Positions 45,414 through 55,654 of a stretch of DNA of 64,000 nucleotides are shown here, piece by piece. Made by a program: the position numbers and the translations under genes. Each line of letters begins with the position of its first letter. Position 1 is the stretch's first letter. Source of the DNA: Parabacteroides sp. Marseille-P3160 (lineage in GTDB: Bacteria; Bacteroidota; Bacteroidia; Bacteroidales; Tannerellaceae); contig NZ_LT799418.1 of NCBI RefSeq assembly GCF_900162725.1, forward strand, positions 3,241,019 to 3,305,018, given 5' to 3'. Under the pieces are notes generated by a model. The model was not told the origin of the DNA. It did not search any database and saw only the letters and a program-made list of their open reading frames with translations.

Positions 45414-46592
45414 ATGAAACACAATATATTAAGTAAAATAATAAATTACTCATTGGTTTTAATCCTATCAGTCGGATTTAATTATATGACTACCGGTTGC
45501 TCCGAAGAACGTTACTTTCCCGGGAAAATATATACTGATGAAGATTTGAACGATGACAATGATGATGACGTTACAGAAAAGGTAAATGAGAACCTAGCAA
45601 TCGAAGGATCAATTACTGCAAGCAGTAAACAAGATGATACACATGGTCCCGAGTTGCTTATTAATGGGGTTGTTTCTGGAGGAGAGGAATACTTCGGAAC
45701 AAATCAAACCACATCTGATCATGAGGAGTGGGTGCAAATAAAATTGTCGCAAAAACAAAAGATCAATGCAATTTGGATTCATCCACGAAGTAATTCAGAC
45801 ATAGGTTTTCCATTCGATTTCACACTTCAAGTATCTGAAAATGGGAAAGACTGGACTACAGTGGTTGAAGAAACTAACTATGATGCAGATTACACTAAAA
45901 TTCAGAAATTCAGTTTTGAAGCAATAAAAGCTTCTTATGTGAAATTAATTGCGACTAAGCTGTCTCATACATCCAATATGTGGACTAACTGGCAAGAAGT
46001 ATACTTTATACAATTGGCTGAAATAGAGGTATACCTAGTAGAAGGAGATGGACCAAGCGATGGAGATGATGATGATGAAGGAGAAGTAGAACAACAAAAT
46101 CCCAATCCTGCAAACTTTGCCTTTGGAGCAAGTGTTACAGCAAGTAGCCAACAAGGCGATACATTTATACCATCAATGCTTGTAAATGGAGTATTGACCG
46201 GGGAAAATGAATATTATGGTTCATTCCAACAAACATTCGACCACGAAGAGTGGGTACAATTGGTGATGAAAGAACAAGCAGAAATTGGCTCTATATGGGT
46301 ATATCCGCGTAGTAATGCATCGGGTGAAGGCTTCCCTAAAGAGTTTAAGATAGAAATATCAACAAATGGAGAAAACTGGACTACAGTAGTTGATAAAACA
46401 GATTATCCTGTACCAACTGAGTGCGATGTGCAAATATTCAACTTCACTCCTACCAATGTTAAGTATATAAAACTGACAGCAACAAAACTTTCGTCCATCG
46501 CAAACATGTGGACTAATTGGGAAGAAGTATACTTCATGCAATTAGCAGAGATCCAAGCCTTCAAAGACCAAGTTAGTGGTGAAAATAAATAA
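45414..46592 (+). CDS. Surface lipoprotein with two discoidin (F5/8 type C) domains
   Basis: The 392-residue protein has lipobox TTGC followed by SEER, which looks like a Bacteroidota lipoprotein export signal for surface display. Asp-rich linkers (DDNDDD, DGDDDDE) separate it from the membrane and the domains from each other. Two discoidin repeats (about residues 60-205 and 225-387) share DHEEWVQ, GFP, W-x-x-V and TNW-x-EVYF-x-QLAEI. They are closely related to the discoidin domain of the next protein. No catalytic residues are seen, so it is probably the surface glycan-binding protein (SGBP-like) after SusD. Confidence 0.82.
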   Translation: MKHNILSKIINYSLVLILSVGFNYMTTGCSEERYFPGKIYTDEDLNDDNDDDVTEKVNENLAIEGSITASSKQDDTHGPELLINGVVSGGEEYFGTNQTTSDHEEWVQIKLSQKQKINAIWIHPRSNSDIGFPFDFTLQVSENGKDWTTVVEETNYDADYTKIQKFSFEAIKASYVKLIATKLSHTSNMWTNWQEVYFIQLAEIEVYLVEGDGPSDGDDDDEGEVEQQNPNPANFAFGASVTASSQQGDTFIPSMLVNGVLTGENEYYGSFQQTFDHEEWVQLVMKEQAEIGSIWVYPRSNASGEGFPKEFKIEISTNGENWTTVVDKTDYPVPTECDVQIFNFTPTNVKYIKLTATKLSSIANMWTNWEEVYFMQLAEIQAFKDQVSGENK

Positions 46593-46600
46593 TAATATTG

Positions 46601-46641
46601 ATATTCATCTGAGCAAATTTATTTATTGCTCAGATGAATAT
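46601..46641 (+). other. Long hairpin between PUL genes
   Basis: ATATTCATCTGAGCAA (46601-46616) pairs perfectly with TTGCTCAGATGAATAT (46626-46641) around a 9-nt loop, 8 nt after the stop. No T-run follows, so it may be an mRNA end-stabiliser or a partial terminator. It could raise susC-susD-SGBP levels relative to the later enzymes. Confidence 0.65.
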
Positions 46642-46688
46642 ATTGCAATCTGAAATATTATTCTGAGTAAAAAAACAAACGAATAAAT

Positions 46689-49331
46689 ATGATAAAAAAA
46701 ACATACACTTTATTAGTTATTTTGATATCAATCTTTTTATTCGTCCAATGTTCGGATGATAACAACGATCCAAGTACCCCCCTTGATCCTGAACCGGAGA
46801 ATCCTATTGAGCAAAAAGATGGTAATCTTGCAATCGGTGGCCAGGCAAGTTCATCTAGTGCCAATGAAGGACGAGGGGCTTCATTTCTGATTGATGGTAA
46901 AATAGAAAATAATGTAAACGAAGGCTATTACAGCAGTGTCGGGACATCCGAAAATCATACGGAATGGATTCAAATAGATATGAAGAAAGTCTATGAGATC
47001 AATGAGGTATGGATATATCCGCGTTATGACGGCACGCACGATGGATTCCCAGTAGATTATAATATACAAGTTTCGGAGGATGGTTCTAGTTGGAAAAAGG
47101 TTTTTACAAAAGAAGGGGAAGGAACGCCCAAAAACGCACTACCTCTCAAATGCTCATTTGAAAACACGAAGGCCAAGTATGTAAAGGTAGAAATGACAAA
47201 GCTCTCCGCTGTTGCTAACGAATGGACAAACTGGAATAACTCATATATAGTCCAATTATCCGAGATAGAGATATACAGACGGACACAAGCTGTTAAAACT
47301 ATTTTACTCAATACCTACTTTTCAGACCAAGCACCAATGGATTTAAAAGTAGCTGTCGAAACAGAAAGAATACCTGACGGAACAAGATTCGTTGCAGAGT
47401 TAATACGGCATTCAGATAAGCAACCACTGCCAAATGCAATAAAAAAAGAAGGTACAATCAATAAGAATAAAGCAGATATAACACTTACATTGCCCGAGTC
47501 TATTGCTGACGACAGCTATCTGGTCAAAATTGAGTTTGTAAATGATGAAGATACTCCTGCTGAATATTCTGACAAATTTGTTTTTGCATCTGTCGGCAAC
47601 AAAACGTACTATGTAAGTTCGAGCAAAGGTAACGATCAGAATGATGGACTGAGTGAAGAAAAACCATTCAAAACTCTAAGCAAAGCATCACAAACCGCAT
47701 TGAAACCCGGGACAAAAATCTTACTAAAAGCCGGAGATGCATGGGCAAATGACAATCTACTACTAGAGGGAAGTGGAACAAAGCAAAACCCGATTATTAT
47801 CGCCTCATATGGAAGTGGAGCAAGACCAATCATCAGCCCATCATTCGACAAAACATATGGTATCAGAATTGTTAATGGAAGTGGATACGAGATCAAAGGA
47901 ATTGAAGTAAGAAATTGTTATGGGGGAATTGTCTTTTGGTTCGAGAATACATACAATCACGAATATATTCTAATAGAAGATTGCTACCTCAACTTTATCT
48001 CAGGCACTTCAACAGGATTTGGCGGAGGCTGGGACCAGGTGATGCCGGTGGATATGGTTATGCCTACAGGGATTATAATCAATGGTTCGGACAATTATGG
48101 AGACAGTCGTATTTGTGAAGATATCACTATCCGAAATTCAAAATTCGATCGCTGCGATGTAGGCATTATGATTATTTCCAGAGACCATGATTCTTCGGGC
48201 GAATGGAAATATCATGGAAAGGACAAGACCTCGCCAAACAATTTCAACAATATCAAGATTTCGGATTGCAATGTCACCCGTTCGTTCCGCACAGGAGGTA
48301 TCTGTTTAAGTTGTGTCTCTGACGTACATGCCACAGATGTATTGGTCGATGAAACAGGATATAACGGAGTTGGGATGTATTGGGGGGTAGCTGCATTTCA
48401 AGTTTCACGGGTAAAAAATGTATTGGTTGAAAACAGTACTTTTTCCAATACAATAAAAGGGAATAGTCCTGATGGACAAGGATTCGATTTCGAAGCCGAT
48501 TGTACAAACGTAACAGTAAAAAATTGCCGATTCATCAACAACGATGGCTCCGGAACACTATGCTACGGTGAAAGTTGGCCGGGAGTAAATACAAACAATG
48601 TTATAGATGGCTGTTATTTTGAAGGAAACAACAGAGTGGAAGACAATCGAATCTTCAATATCGGTAAACCTGCTAATAATGGGTCGGTAAAGAATTCGAC
48701 AATAAAAATGTCTAATCTGGCAACAACATTCTACTCCTACCCTCTTGCATTTGACGAGTCGAATCGAGTGTATAATGCTAATGGACAATTGATTTATGCC
48801 GGAGGTCCATCAAGAGACAATCCTATGTTGAGTGATGACTTTTCCAAGGATCTTTCAAAATGGGAGAATGCTAACAATGCCTCAGTGTCGGGAGGAAAAC
48901 TTAGTATAAATAAAGGCAAATATATTTATGCTAAGAATAGTTCATCATGGAAAAACTATTTTATTGAGACTGAATTGAAAGGTACAACACAGACAGGAGT
49001 CGCAGGAATAATCTTCCATGTCAGTGCTGATGGCAAAAACTATTATATGGCAAAAGTCAACTTAAGGGATAACTATAGAAGCGATATTGATATTGTCAAA
49101 GTTACAAATGGTACAGAAAGTACATCATTTGCAAAATTCTCATGTCAAAGTATGTTACAAAACACAGATTATAAGATTCGTATCGAAATAAAAGATTCTG
49201 TAGTCAGCGTCTATCTGATAGGCAATCTGTTAGGAACATACACAAACTCTGCGCTGACAGGTGGTTCTGCCGGATTCTCTGTTGGGGATGGAGATTTTGT
49301 ATTCGATAATGTTCTTGTCTGCCCTTTATAA
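46689..49331 (+). CDS. Surface lipoprotein: discoidin, right-handed beta-helix and C-terminal beta-sandwich
   Basis: The 880-residue protein has lipobox LFVQC followed by SDDNND, a surface export signal. Domains run in order: discoidin (about residues 45-205), an Ig-like spacer (about 210-300), a right-handed parallel beta-helix (about 305-690; KTYYVSSSKGNDQNDGLSEE, then repeats such as YEIKGIEVRNCYGGI, DITIRNSKFDRCDVGI and GQGFDFEADCTNVTVKNC in two parts) and a C-terminal beta-sandwich (about 715-880) resembling concanavalin-like carbohydrate-binding domains. Beta-helix enzymes of this type are lyases or glycosidases. The best candidates for catalysis are the conserved Asp/Glu cluster around RDHDSSGEW and DGQGFDFEAD. 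I know no exact family. Confidence 0.75.
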   Translation: MIKKTYTLLVILISIFLFVQCSDDNNDPSTPLDPEPENPIEQKDGNLAIGGQASSSSANEGRGASFLIDGKIENNVNEGYYSSVGTSENHTEWIQIDMKKVYEINEVWIYPRYDGTHDGFPVDYNIQVSEDGSSWKKVFTKEGEGTPKNALPLKCSFENTKAKYVKVEMTKLSAVANEWTNWNNSYIVQLSEIEIYRRTQAVKTILLNTYFSDQAPMDLKVAVETERIPDGTRFVAELIRHSDKQPLPNAIKKEGTINKNKADITLTLPESIADDSYLVKIEFVNDEDTPAEYSDKFVFASVGNKTYYVSSSKGNDQNDGLSEEKPFKTLSKASQTALKPGTKILLKAGDAWANDNLLLEGSGTKQNPIIIASYGSGARPIISPSFDKTYGIRIVNGSGYEIKGIEVRNCYGGIVFWFENTYNHEYILIEDCYLNFISGTSTGFGGGWDQVMPVDMVMPTGIIINGSDNYGDSRICEDITIRNSKFDRCDVGIMIISRDHDSSGEWKYHGKDKTSPNNFNNIKISDCNVTRSFRTGGICLSCVSDVHATDVLVDETGYNGVGMYWGVAAFQVSRVKNVLVENSTFSNTIKGNSPDGQGFDFEADCTNVTVKNCRFINNDGSGTLCYGESWPGVNTNNVIDGCYFEGNNRVEDNRIFNIGKPANNGSVKNSTIKMSNLATTFYSYPLAFDESNRVYNANGQLIYAGGPSRDNPMLSDDFSKDLSKWENANNASVSGGKLSINKGKYIYAKNSSSWKNYFIETELKGTTQTGVAGIIFHVSADGKNYYMAKVNLRDNYRSDIDIVKVTNGTESTSFAKFSCQSMLQNTDYKIRIEIKDSVVSVYLIGNLLGTYTNSALTGGSAGFSVGDGDFVFDNVLVCPL

Positions 49332-49547
49332 ATAAAATAAATGATCTAAACTTTTTTGTCATTTATGAACGAATAAAGGTTCTTATTGGGGATTAAATAT
49401 TTCATCGACGTTTCACTTGACAAAAAAGAGTTTTTATTTGACAGTACTCTCCTATTTTCAGGATAGTTCTTGCCTCTTTGCTACTTTGTTTTTAGAATAA
49501 TATCATCTTTCGCAAATTGAATAAGCACTCTTGAACTGACAATTAAC

Positions 49548-50696
49548 ATGAAAAAAACAGTATTTATCTTCTTCCTCTTATCCATTACAACAATCAGTAG
49601 TTTGTATGCTCAAAAAGCCGACAAAGAAATTTATAATGCATTGAATCCTTATATCGAAAATGGAGACATAGGAGGCATAGTTGGCATTGTAGCCAATGGT
49701 GAAAAAATTCTTTCGATCACCAAAACCGGATATCAGGATGTAGAAAACTCAAAAAAAATCGATGAGAATTCTCTGTTTTGGATAGCATCTCAAAGTAAGC
49801 CAATCACAGCCTGTGCCGTAATGATGCTTGTAGATGAAGGTAAGCTTAATCTCGATGAACCGATAACAACTTATCTTCCTGAGCTCACCCGTATGGTAGT
49901 AGCCCGTGTTTGGCGTGAAGGCTGGCAAGTTGAAGAGAAGCTTACAAAACCAATTACATTGCGTCATCTATTGTCACATACCAGTGGGATGCAATGGGTC
50001 ACAAGTGTAAATCAACAAGCAGGAAAAATCGACATACTTCCTATGAACTTAGCCTTGTATGCTACCCCTTTGACTCCACTATGGTTCGAACCAGGAGAAA
50101 AGTATAGCTACTCTAATCAAGGAGTAAATGTGGCTGCAACAATAGTAGAACGTGTATCAGGAATGAAATTTGAAGATTTCTTGCAAAAAAGACTTTTTGA
50201 ACCTATAGGAATGCCAAGTGCCACATTTTATCCAACGGAAAAACAATTGGAAAAACTGACAAAGGCCTATAAGATGGGAGAAAATAAGAACTTGGAGGAA
50301 ATACGAATCGATCAATTACAATATCCATTGAGCGATAAGAATAAACGTTTTGCCGAAGCTGCCGGAGGCTTATTCTGTACTCCTTCCGATTTGGTCAAAT
50401 TTTATCAAATGTTTGCAAACAAAGGTGTATACAATGGCATACGCTATTTGAGCGAAGCATCTGTAGCAGAAATATCTAGAAGACAAACACCCGATAATGT
50501 ACCCGATTCTTATGGATTGTGTTGTACAGAAAATAATAGCTGGTATGGACATGGGGGTGCTTATGGCACTGATACTCGTGTATATAGATCGGGTTACGTG
50601 GTAATGTACTTTATTCAAGAAGCAGGATTGCCCAAAAGTGGAGAAGCTCATAACAAGTTCTTTGACCTAGCCACATTACTCTACAACATCCAATAA
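49548..50696 (+). CDS. Secreted beta-lactamase-related serine hydrolase
   Basis: The 382-residue protein has a signal peptide (TVFIFFLLSITTISSLYAQ). Its class C beta-lactamase/esterase fold has the catalytic SxxK in SQSKPITAC (about residues 83-91), the Tyr in KYSYSNQG (about 185-192) and the third motif near HGGAYGTDTR (about 341-350). In a PUL it more likely acts as an esterase (e.g. removing acetyl groups) than on antibiotics. It may start a second transcript, as 216 bp separate it from the preceding gene and a weak hairpin (ATAAATGA/TCATTTAT) lies just after that gene. Confidence 0.85.
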   Translation: MKKTVFIFFLLSITTISSLYAQKADKEIYNALNPYIENGDIGGIVGIVANGEKILSITKTGYQDVENSKKIDENSLFWIASQSKPITACAVMMLVDEGKLNLDEPITTYLPELTRMVVARVWREGWQVEEKLTKPITLRHLLSHTSGMQWVTSVNQQAGKIDILPMNLALYATPLTPLWFEPGEKYSYSNQGVNVAATIVERVSGMKFEDFLQKRLFEPIGMPSATFYPTEKQLEKLTKAYKMGENKNLEEIRIDQLQYPLSDKNKRFAEAAGGLFCTPSDLVKFYQMFANKGVYNGIRYLSEASVAEISRRQTPDNVPDSYGLCCTENNSWYGHGGAYGTDTRVYRSGYVVMYFIQEAGLPKSGEAHNKFFDLATLLYNIQ

Positions 50697-50715
50697 AACT
50701 CAAAGCGATACTGAT

Positions 50716-53124
50716 ATGAAACTGAAGTCTATAATATTCGCTATAATTGTAACTCTAAACATTCCGCTTATAGCACAAATAAGATTAGAGGGTTATCAAT
50801 CTAAAGAAATAAATCCTGATTTATTTAGAAAATTATGGAATGCCCGATGGATATCATTGCCCAATGAGCTAAAAGGTGCTTATGGAGTATATCATTTTCG
50901 AAAATCGTTCAATTTGGAATCTGTTCCGGACAAATTCGTCATACATGTATCTGCTGATAATCGGTATAAATTATTTATAAACGGAGAACAAGTATCTTTG
51001 GGACCGGCAAGAGGCGACATCCTAAATTGGAATTTCGAAACTGTCAATATAGCTCCGTACCTCAAAGAAGGGAAAAATGTTCTGGCTGCATTAGTATGGA
51101 ACTATGCTGACTTGAAACCACTGGCACAAATAAGCTTCGAGCAAACGGAACTGATTGTTCAAGGGAATAGCCCCATCGAGGAAATCGTAAATACAAACGA
51201 CACATGGCTCTGTGAAAAAAGTCAAGCTTACAGTCCGTGGAATTCCGATTCGCCCGTACTTGGATATTACGTGGCAGGTCCCGGAGAATTATTTGATTCC
51301 CAAAAATATCTTTGGAATTGGGAAACCACAGATTATAATGATTCTAAATGGACAAAAGCGAATCAAGGTATGCCCGGATCAATAAAAGGCAGAGTAGATT
51401 ATCCCGGACGTTTACTTGTCCCGACTCCGATTCCACCAATGGAAAATAAGAAAGAATATTTTGCATCTGTAAAAAAATCCGAAAACATAAAATGCTCACA
51501 AAACTTTATTGAAGGGAAAGAACAACTCATCATTCCTGCAAACTTGAAAGTTGAACTAGTTTTGGATCAAGGGTATCTCACAACTGCCTATATGGCTTTG
51601 GAGTACGGAAAAGGGAAAGGGGCTAAAATCAAAATAGGCTATGCAGAAGCCTATTATACAGACAAATGGACTGGCGAAAAAGGAAACAGAAACGAAATAG
51701 AAGGTAAACTATTTGCCGGATACGAAGATAAAATAATAGCAGATGGTGGACTCAATCGCACATACAACAGCCTATGGTGGCGCACGTGGAGATATATAAG
51801 AGTTATCATCGAGACAAAAAACGAAGAGTTAATACTCAAAAATGTGCATGGCATATATTCCGCCTATCCCTTCGAAAATAAAACGAAATTTGAGGTTACA
51901 AAAGAATATAATTACCTGAAAGACATTCTTGAAATAGGTTGGCGCACTGCCCGACTTTGTGCTAACGAAACATATATGGACTGTCCTTATTACGAACAAC
52001 TTCAATATTTTGGCGATACAAGAATCCAGACAATGGTATCGATGTATAATACTTCAGACAATTATATGGTGAAAAATGCGATCGAGCATGGAAGGCAATC
52101 GATGAGTCCCGATGGAATCACGATGGCTCGTTATCCTACCAATTCACGCCAATTTATTCCTTCATTTTCTCTCTGGTGGATTGGAATCAGCTACGATTAT
52201 TGGATGTATAGAGGTGATGAAGAGTATGTAAAGAGCCTGTTACCTGCTCATCGCAGTATATTGGCCTGGTATGAGCAATTCTTGAAACCCAATAATAGTC
52301 TTGATTATATACCATATTGGTTCTTTATCGATTGGGCAGATGGCTTTGCTGCAACTAATGGAGCTCCCATACGAGACGAAGACGGAAATTCAGCAATGCA
52401 GGATGTCATATATCTCCTTTCTTTAGAAAATGCTGCCAAAATGGAAGAAGCGTTTGGGCTACCCGCTATGGCAAACCATTACAAAGCGATAGCTAATAAA
52501 ATACGTGGATCATTCAAAGCAAAATATTGGGATTCTGATCGAAGGCTTTTTGCTGACACTTTTGACAAAAGAAGTTTCTCCCAACATGTAAATGCTCTTG
52601 CCATTCTTGCAGACCTCACAGAAAGAGAAGAAACTCGATCGATTATGAATAATATACTGAATGATAAGGATTTGATTCAAGCAACTATCTATTTTAGGTA
52701 TTATGTAAATCAGGCTTTAAAAAAAGCCGATATGGGCGATCAACTGTTAGATAATCTACAGATATGGAAAGATCAGATGGCATTAGGACTGACCACATGG
52801 GCTGAGCGTCCTGAGCCATCTCGATCTGATTGTCATGCATGGGGAGCAAGCCCTAATATTGAGTTCTACCGTATATTATTAGGAATAGACACCGATGCTC
52901 CTGGATTTAAAAAAATAAGGATTAAGCCTTCATTAAATGGGATAAAAAAAATCTCAGGATCAATGCCGCATCCCTTAGGAGAAATATCAGTAGATTACAA
53001 CATTGACAAAAAAGGTGTATTGAAAGCAACTATAGTAATCCCTTCCTCCATTAATGGATTATTTGTATGGAAAGGCAAAGAATATGAATTAAAAGGAGGC
53101 CTTCAAACATTAATCATAAAGTGA
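50716..53124 (+). CDS. GH78-type alpha-L-rhamnosidase
   Basis: The 802-residue protein has a signal peptide (SIIFAIIVTLNIPLIAQ). N-terminal beta-sandwich domains with lectin-like WNARWISLP and FVIHVSADNRYKLFINGE (about residues 40-90) precede the (alpha/alpha)6 catalytic barrel (about 395-710). Barrel motifs are NETYMDCPYYEQLQYFGDT (about 416-434), WFFIDWADGFAAT (about 536-548) and TTWAERPEPSRSDCHAWGAS (about 693-712), which match the GH78 six-hairpin pattern with acidic residues. The C-terminal beta domain holds PGFKKIRIKPSL. It removes alpha-linked L-rhamnose. It follows the serine hydrolase by 19 bp. Confidence 0.88.
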   Translation: MKLKSIIFAIIVTLNIPLIAQIRLEGYQSKEINPDLFRKLWNARWISLPNELKGAYGVYHFRKSFNLESVPDKFVIHVSADNRYKLFINGEQVSLGPARGDILNWNFETVNIAPYLKEGKNVLAALVWNYADLKPLAQISFEQTELIVQGNSPIEEIVNTNDTWLCEKSQAYSPWNSDSPVLGYYVAGPGELFDSQKYLWNWETTDYNDSKWTKANQGMPGSIKGRVDYPGRLLVPTPIPPMENKKEYFASVKKSENIKCSQNFIEGKEQLIIPANLKVELVLDQGYLTTAYMALEYGKGKGAKIKIGYAEAYYTDKWTGEKGNRNEIEGKLFAGYEDKIIADGGLNRTYNSLWWRTWRYIRVIIETKNEELILKNVHGIYSAYPFENKTKFEVTKEYNYLKDILEIGWRTARLCANETYMDCPYYEQLQYFGDTRIQTMVSMYNTSDNYMVKNAIEHGRQSMSPDGITMARYPTNSRQFIPSFSLWWIGISYDYWMYRGDEEYVKSLLPAHRSILAWYEQFLKPNNSLDYIPYWFFIDWADGFAATNGAPIRDEDGNSAMQDVIYLLSLENAAKMEEAFGLPAMANHYKAIANKIRGSFKAKYWDSDRRLFADTFDKRSFSQHVNALAILADLTEREETRSIMNNILNDKDLIQATIYFRYYVNQALKKADMGDQLLDNLQIWKDQMALGLTTWAERPEPSRSDCHAWGASPNIEFYRILLGIDTDAPGFKKIRIKPSLNGIKKISGSMPHPLGEISVDYNIDKKGVLKATIVIPSSINGLFVWKGKEYELKGGLQTLIIK

Positions 53125-53131
53125 ATGCATA

Positions 53132-55642
53132 ATGAAAATAAATATATTAAAACTCTCAATAGCAATTTTAGGATTATTTACTACAGCAACTTGTTCACAA
53201 AATGAACATGCAAGACTTAGAGAAGATTTCACCACAGATTGGAGATTTACCAACAATGATGACAGCCTTGCTTCGAATATTGAATATGACGATTCTAAAT
53301 GGAGACAATTAAATCTTCCTCATGATTGGAGCATAGAGTTTGATTTTGCAGAAAACGTTCCAGCAACAGCTTTGGGTGGAGCTTTACCCGGCGGAATAGG
53401 TTGGTATCGAAAATCCTTTATAGTACCCAAGGAAAATGAAAATAAGGATATCTACATAGATTTTGATGGTGTGTACAGAAACAGTGAAGTTTGGATTAAT
53501 GGACAATATATAGGTAAAAGACCTTATGGGTATAGTTCATTCCGGTATGATCTTACACCTTATCTCAAATTTGGAGAAATAAATACCATTGCTGTACGTG
53601 TCGACAATTCAAAACAACCTAATTCTCGATGGTATTCCGGATCGGGGATTTATCGCAATGTGTGGTTAGTTACCTTAAACAAAGTGCATGTAGCACATTG
53701 GGGTACATATATAACTACCTCAGATATAACAGAAAAGTCTGCTATGGTATTAGTTGAAACCAAAGTGGAGAATAAAACATCGGCGCCAATTCAAATACAA
53801 TTAGTATCAAAAATAATAGATGCAACGGGAAAAGAACAGGCCTCAACAAAAGGTATGCTAAGTATAGAAGCAGATAAAGTATCAGAGATAAAACAAAATA
53901 TACAGTTATCTGACCCTATTCTTTGGTCTGTTGATAATCCTTATCTGTACAAAGTACTGACTGAAGTCAAAAGTAATGGGAAAACAATCGATAGTTATGA
54001 AACCCCATTAGGAGTCAGATTTTTTGAATTCAATTCAGAGAAAGGATTTTTCTTGAACGGAAAACATCTAAAAATAAGAGGAGTTTGTCTACATCATGAT
54101 TTGGGGTGCTTGGGCTCTGCTATTAACACCAGAGCCATAGAAAGACAGCTCCAGATACTAAAAGATATGGGATGTAATGGTATCCGCACGGCCCATAATC
54201 CTCCGGCTCCCGAATTATTGGATTTATGTGATAAAATGGGATTTATTGTACAGGATGAGGCATTTGATATGTGGCGTAAACGAAAGACTGATTATGATTA
54301 TTCGTGGGATTTTCCCGAATGGCATGAAACAGATCTGAGAGATATGATATTAAGAGATCGGAATCATCCATCCATATTCATGTGGAGCATAGGAAACGAA
54401 GTGTTAGAACAATGGACCGATATAAATACGGATACATTGTCGGCAAAAGATGCAAATATAATGTTCAATTTTGCCAGTACGCTCAACAGAGACAAAGCTA
54501 AAACTGATAATTTACACTTCAATTCATTATTGACCATAAGACTTGTCGATATTATAAAATCATTAGACACAACACGTCTAGTAACTGCTGGCAGCAATGA
54601 AATCAAAAATAACAATCATCTGATACGTTCTGGAGCCCTTGATATATTGGGGTTCAATTATAGTCACAGTTCTTGGGCAAAATTGCCGGAAATGTATCCG
54701 GGCAAAAGGATAATAATTACAGAGTCGACGTCATCTATTATGTCACGCGGTTTTTATGAAATGCCTTCAGATAGCATGTTTATTCGTCCGGTAACTTCTT
54801 ATAATACATCGAAAGATGGACTAAATCAATGTTCGGCATACGACAACAGCTTTGTGCCATGGGGATCTAGCCATGAAACATCTTTGGTCTTGAGTGAAAA
54901 ATTAGACCATATATCCGGTATCTATGTTTGGACGGGATTCGACTATTTCGGAGAACCGACACCTTATTGGTGGCCAACTCGCAGTGCCTATTTTGGTATA
55001 GTTGACATGGCTGGATTTCCAAAGGATGCATATTATTTATATCAAAGCATGTGGACAGATAAACCTGTTCTCCACCTTTTCCCTCACTGGAATTGGACTG
55101 AAGGAGAAATTGTTGACGTCTGGGCTTACTACAACAATGCCGATGAAGTGGAATTGATTCTGAATAACAAGTCGTTAGGTGTGAAATCTAAACAAGGAGA
55201 CCAACAACATGTGTTTTGGCAAATTCGATTCGAAAAAGGAACATTGAGAGCAATATTAAGAAGAAATGGACAAGAGGTACTCTCCCAACAAATACAAACA
55301 GCCGGGAAACCTGCATCTATAAGGATGACTGCCGACAGAAATATTATAACAGCCGACAGAAAAGATTTATCGTTCATTACCGTAGAGGTTCTGGATGCAG
55401 AAGGAAATCCTGTACCGATAGCAAATAACCTTATCAAATTTGAAATTGAAGGAGAAGGCATCATTGCCGGAACTGACAATGGCGACGCAACCAATCATGT
55501 ATCCTTGAAAAAACCTGAGCGAAATTTATTTAATGGTAAAGCTCTGGTTGTCGTTCAAAGTACAAATAAAAAAGGAGTAATCCGGTTAAAGGCCAAGTCA
55601 GAGTCGTTAAGAGAAGCCCAGCTAGAGATAAAAATAAAATAA
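53132..55642 (+). CDS. GH2 glycosidase lipoprotein (beta-galactosidase/glucuronidase-type)
   Basis: The 836-residue protein has lipobox TATC (Cys near residue 22). Jelly-roll domain: PHDWSI, GGIGWYRKSF, VWINGQYIGKRPYGY. Ig-like domain: about residues 190-300. TIM barrel: IRGVCLHHDLGCLGS, CNGIRTAHNPPAPELLDL. The acid/base Glu is in MWSIGNEVLEQW (about 419) and the nucleophile Glu in IIITESTSS (about 529). C-terminal Ig-like domains hold WAYYNNADEVELILNNKSL and LSFITVEVLDAEGNPVPI. It is a paralog of the GH2 at 15835. It follows GH78 by 7 bp and probably cleaves a beta-galactosidic or beta-glucuronidic bond after rhamnose is removed. Confidence 0.92.
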   Translation: MKINILKLSIAILGLFTTATCSQNEHARLREDFTTDWRFTNNDDSLASNIEYDDSKWRQLNLPHDWSIEFDFAENVPATALGGALPGGIGWYRKSFIVPKENENKDIYIDFDGVYRNSEVWINGQYIGKRPYGYSSFRYDLTPYLKFGEINTIAVRVDNSKQPNSRWYSGSGIYRNVWLVTLNKVHVAHWGTYITTSDITEKSAMVLVETKVENKTSAPIQIQLVSKIIDATGKEQASTKGMLSIEADKVSEIKQNIQLSDPILWSVDNPYLYKVLTEVKSNGKTIDSYETPLGVRFFEFNSEKGFFLNGKHLKIRGVCLHHDLGCLGSAINTRAIERQLQILKDMGCNGIRTAHNPPAPELLDLCDKMGFIVQDEAFDMWRKRKTDYDYSWDFPEWHETDLRDMILRDRNHPSIFMWSIGNEVLEQWTDINTDTLSAKDANIMFNFASTLNRDKAKTDNLHFNSLLTIRLVDIIKSLDTTRLVTAGSNEIKNNNHLIRSGALDILGFNYSHSSWAKLPEMYPGKRIIITESTSSIMSRGFYEMPSDSMFIRPVTSYNTSKDGLNQCSAYDNSFVPWGSSHETSLVLSEKLDHISGIYVWTGFDYFGEPTPYWWPTRSAYFGIVDMAGFPKDAYYLYQSMWTDKPVLHLFPHWNWTEGEIVDVWAYYNNADEVELILNNKSLGVKSKQGDQQHVFWQIRFEKGTLRAILRRNGQEVLSQQIQTAGKPASIRMTADRNIITADRKDLSFITVEVLDAEGNPVPIANNLIKFEIEGEGIIAGTDNGDATNHVSLKKPERNLFNGKALVVVQSTNKKGVIRLKAKSESLREAQLEIKIK

Positions 55643-55654
55643 CAAAATATCGTA

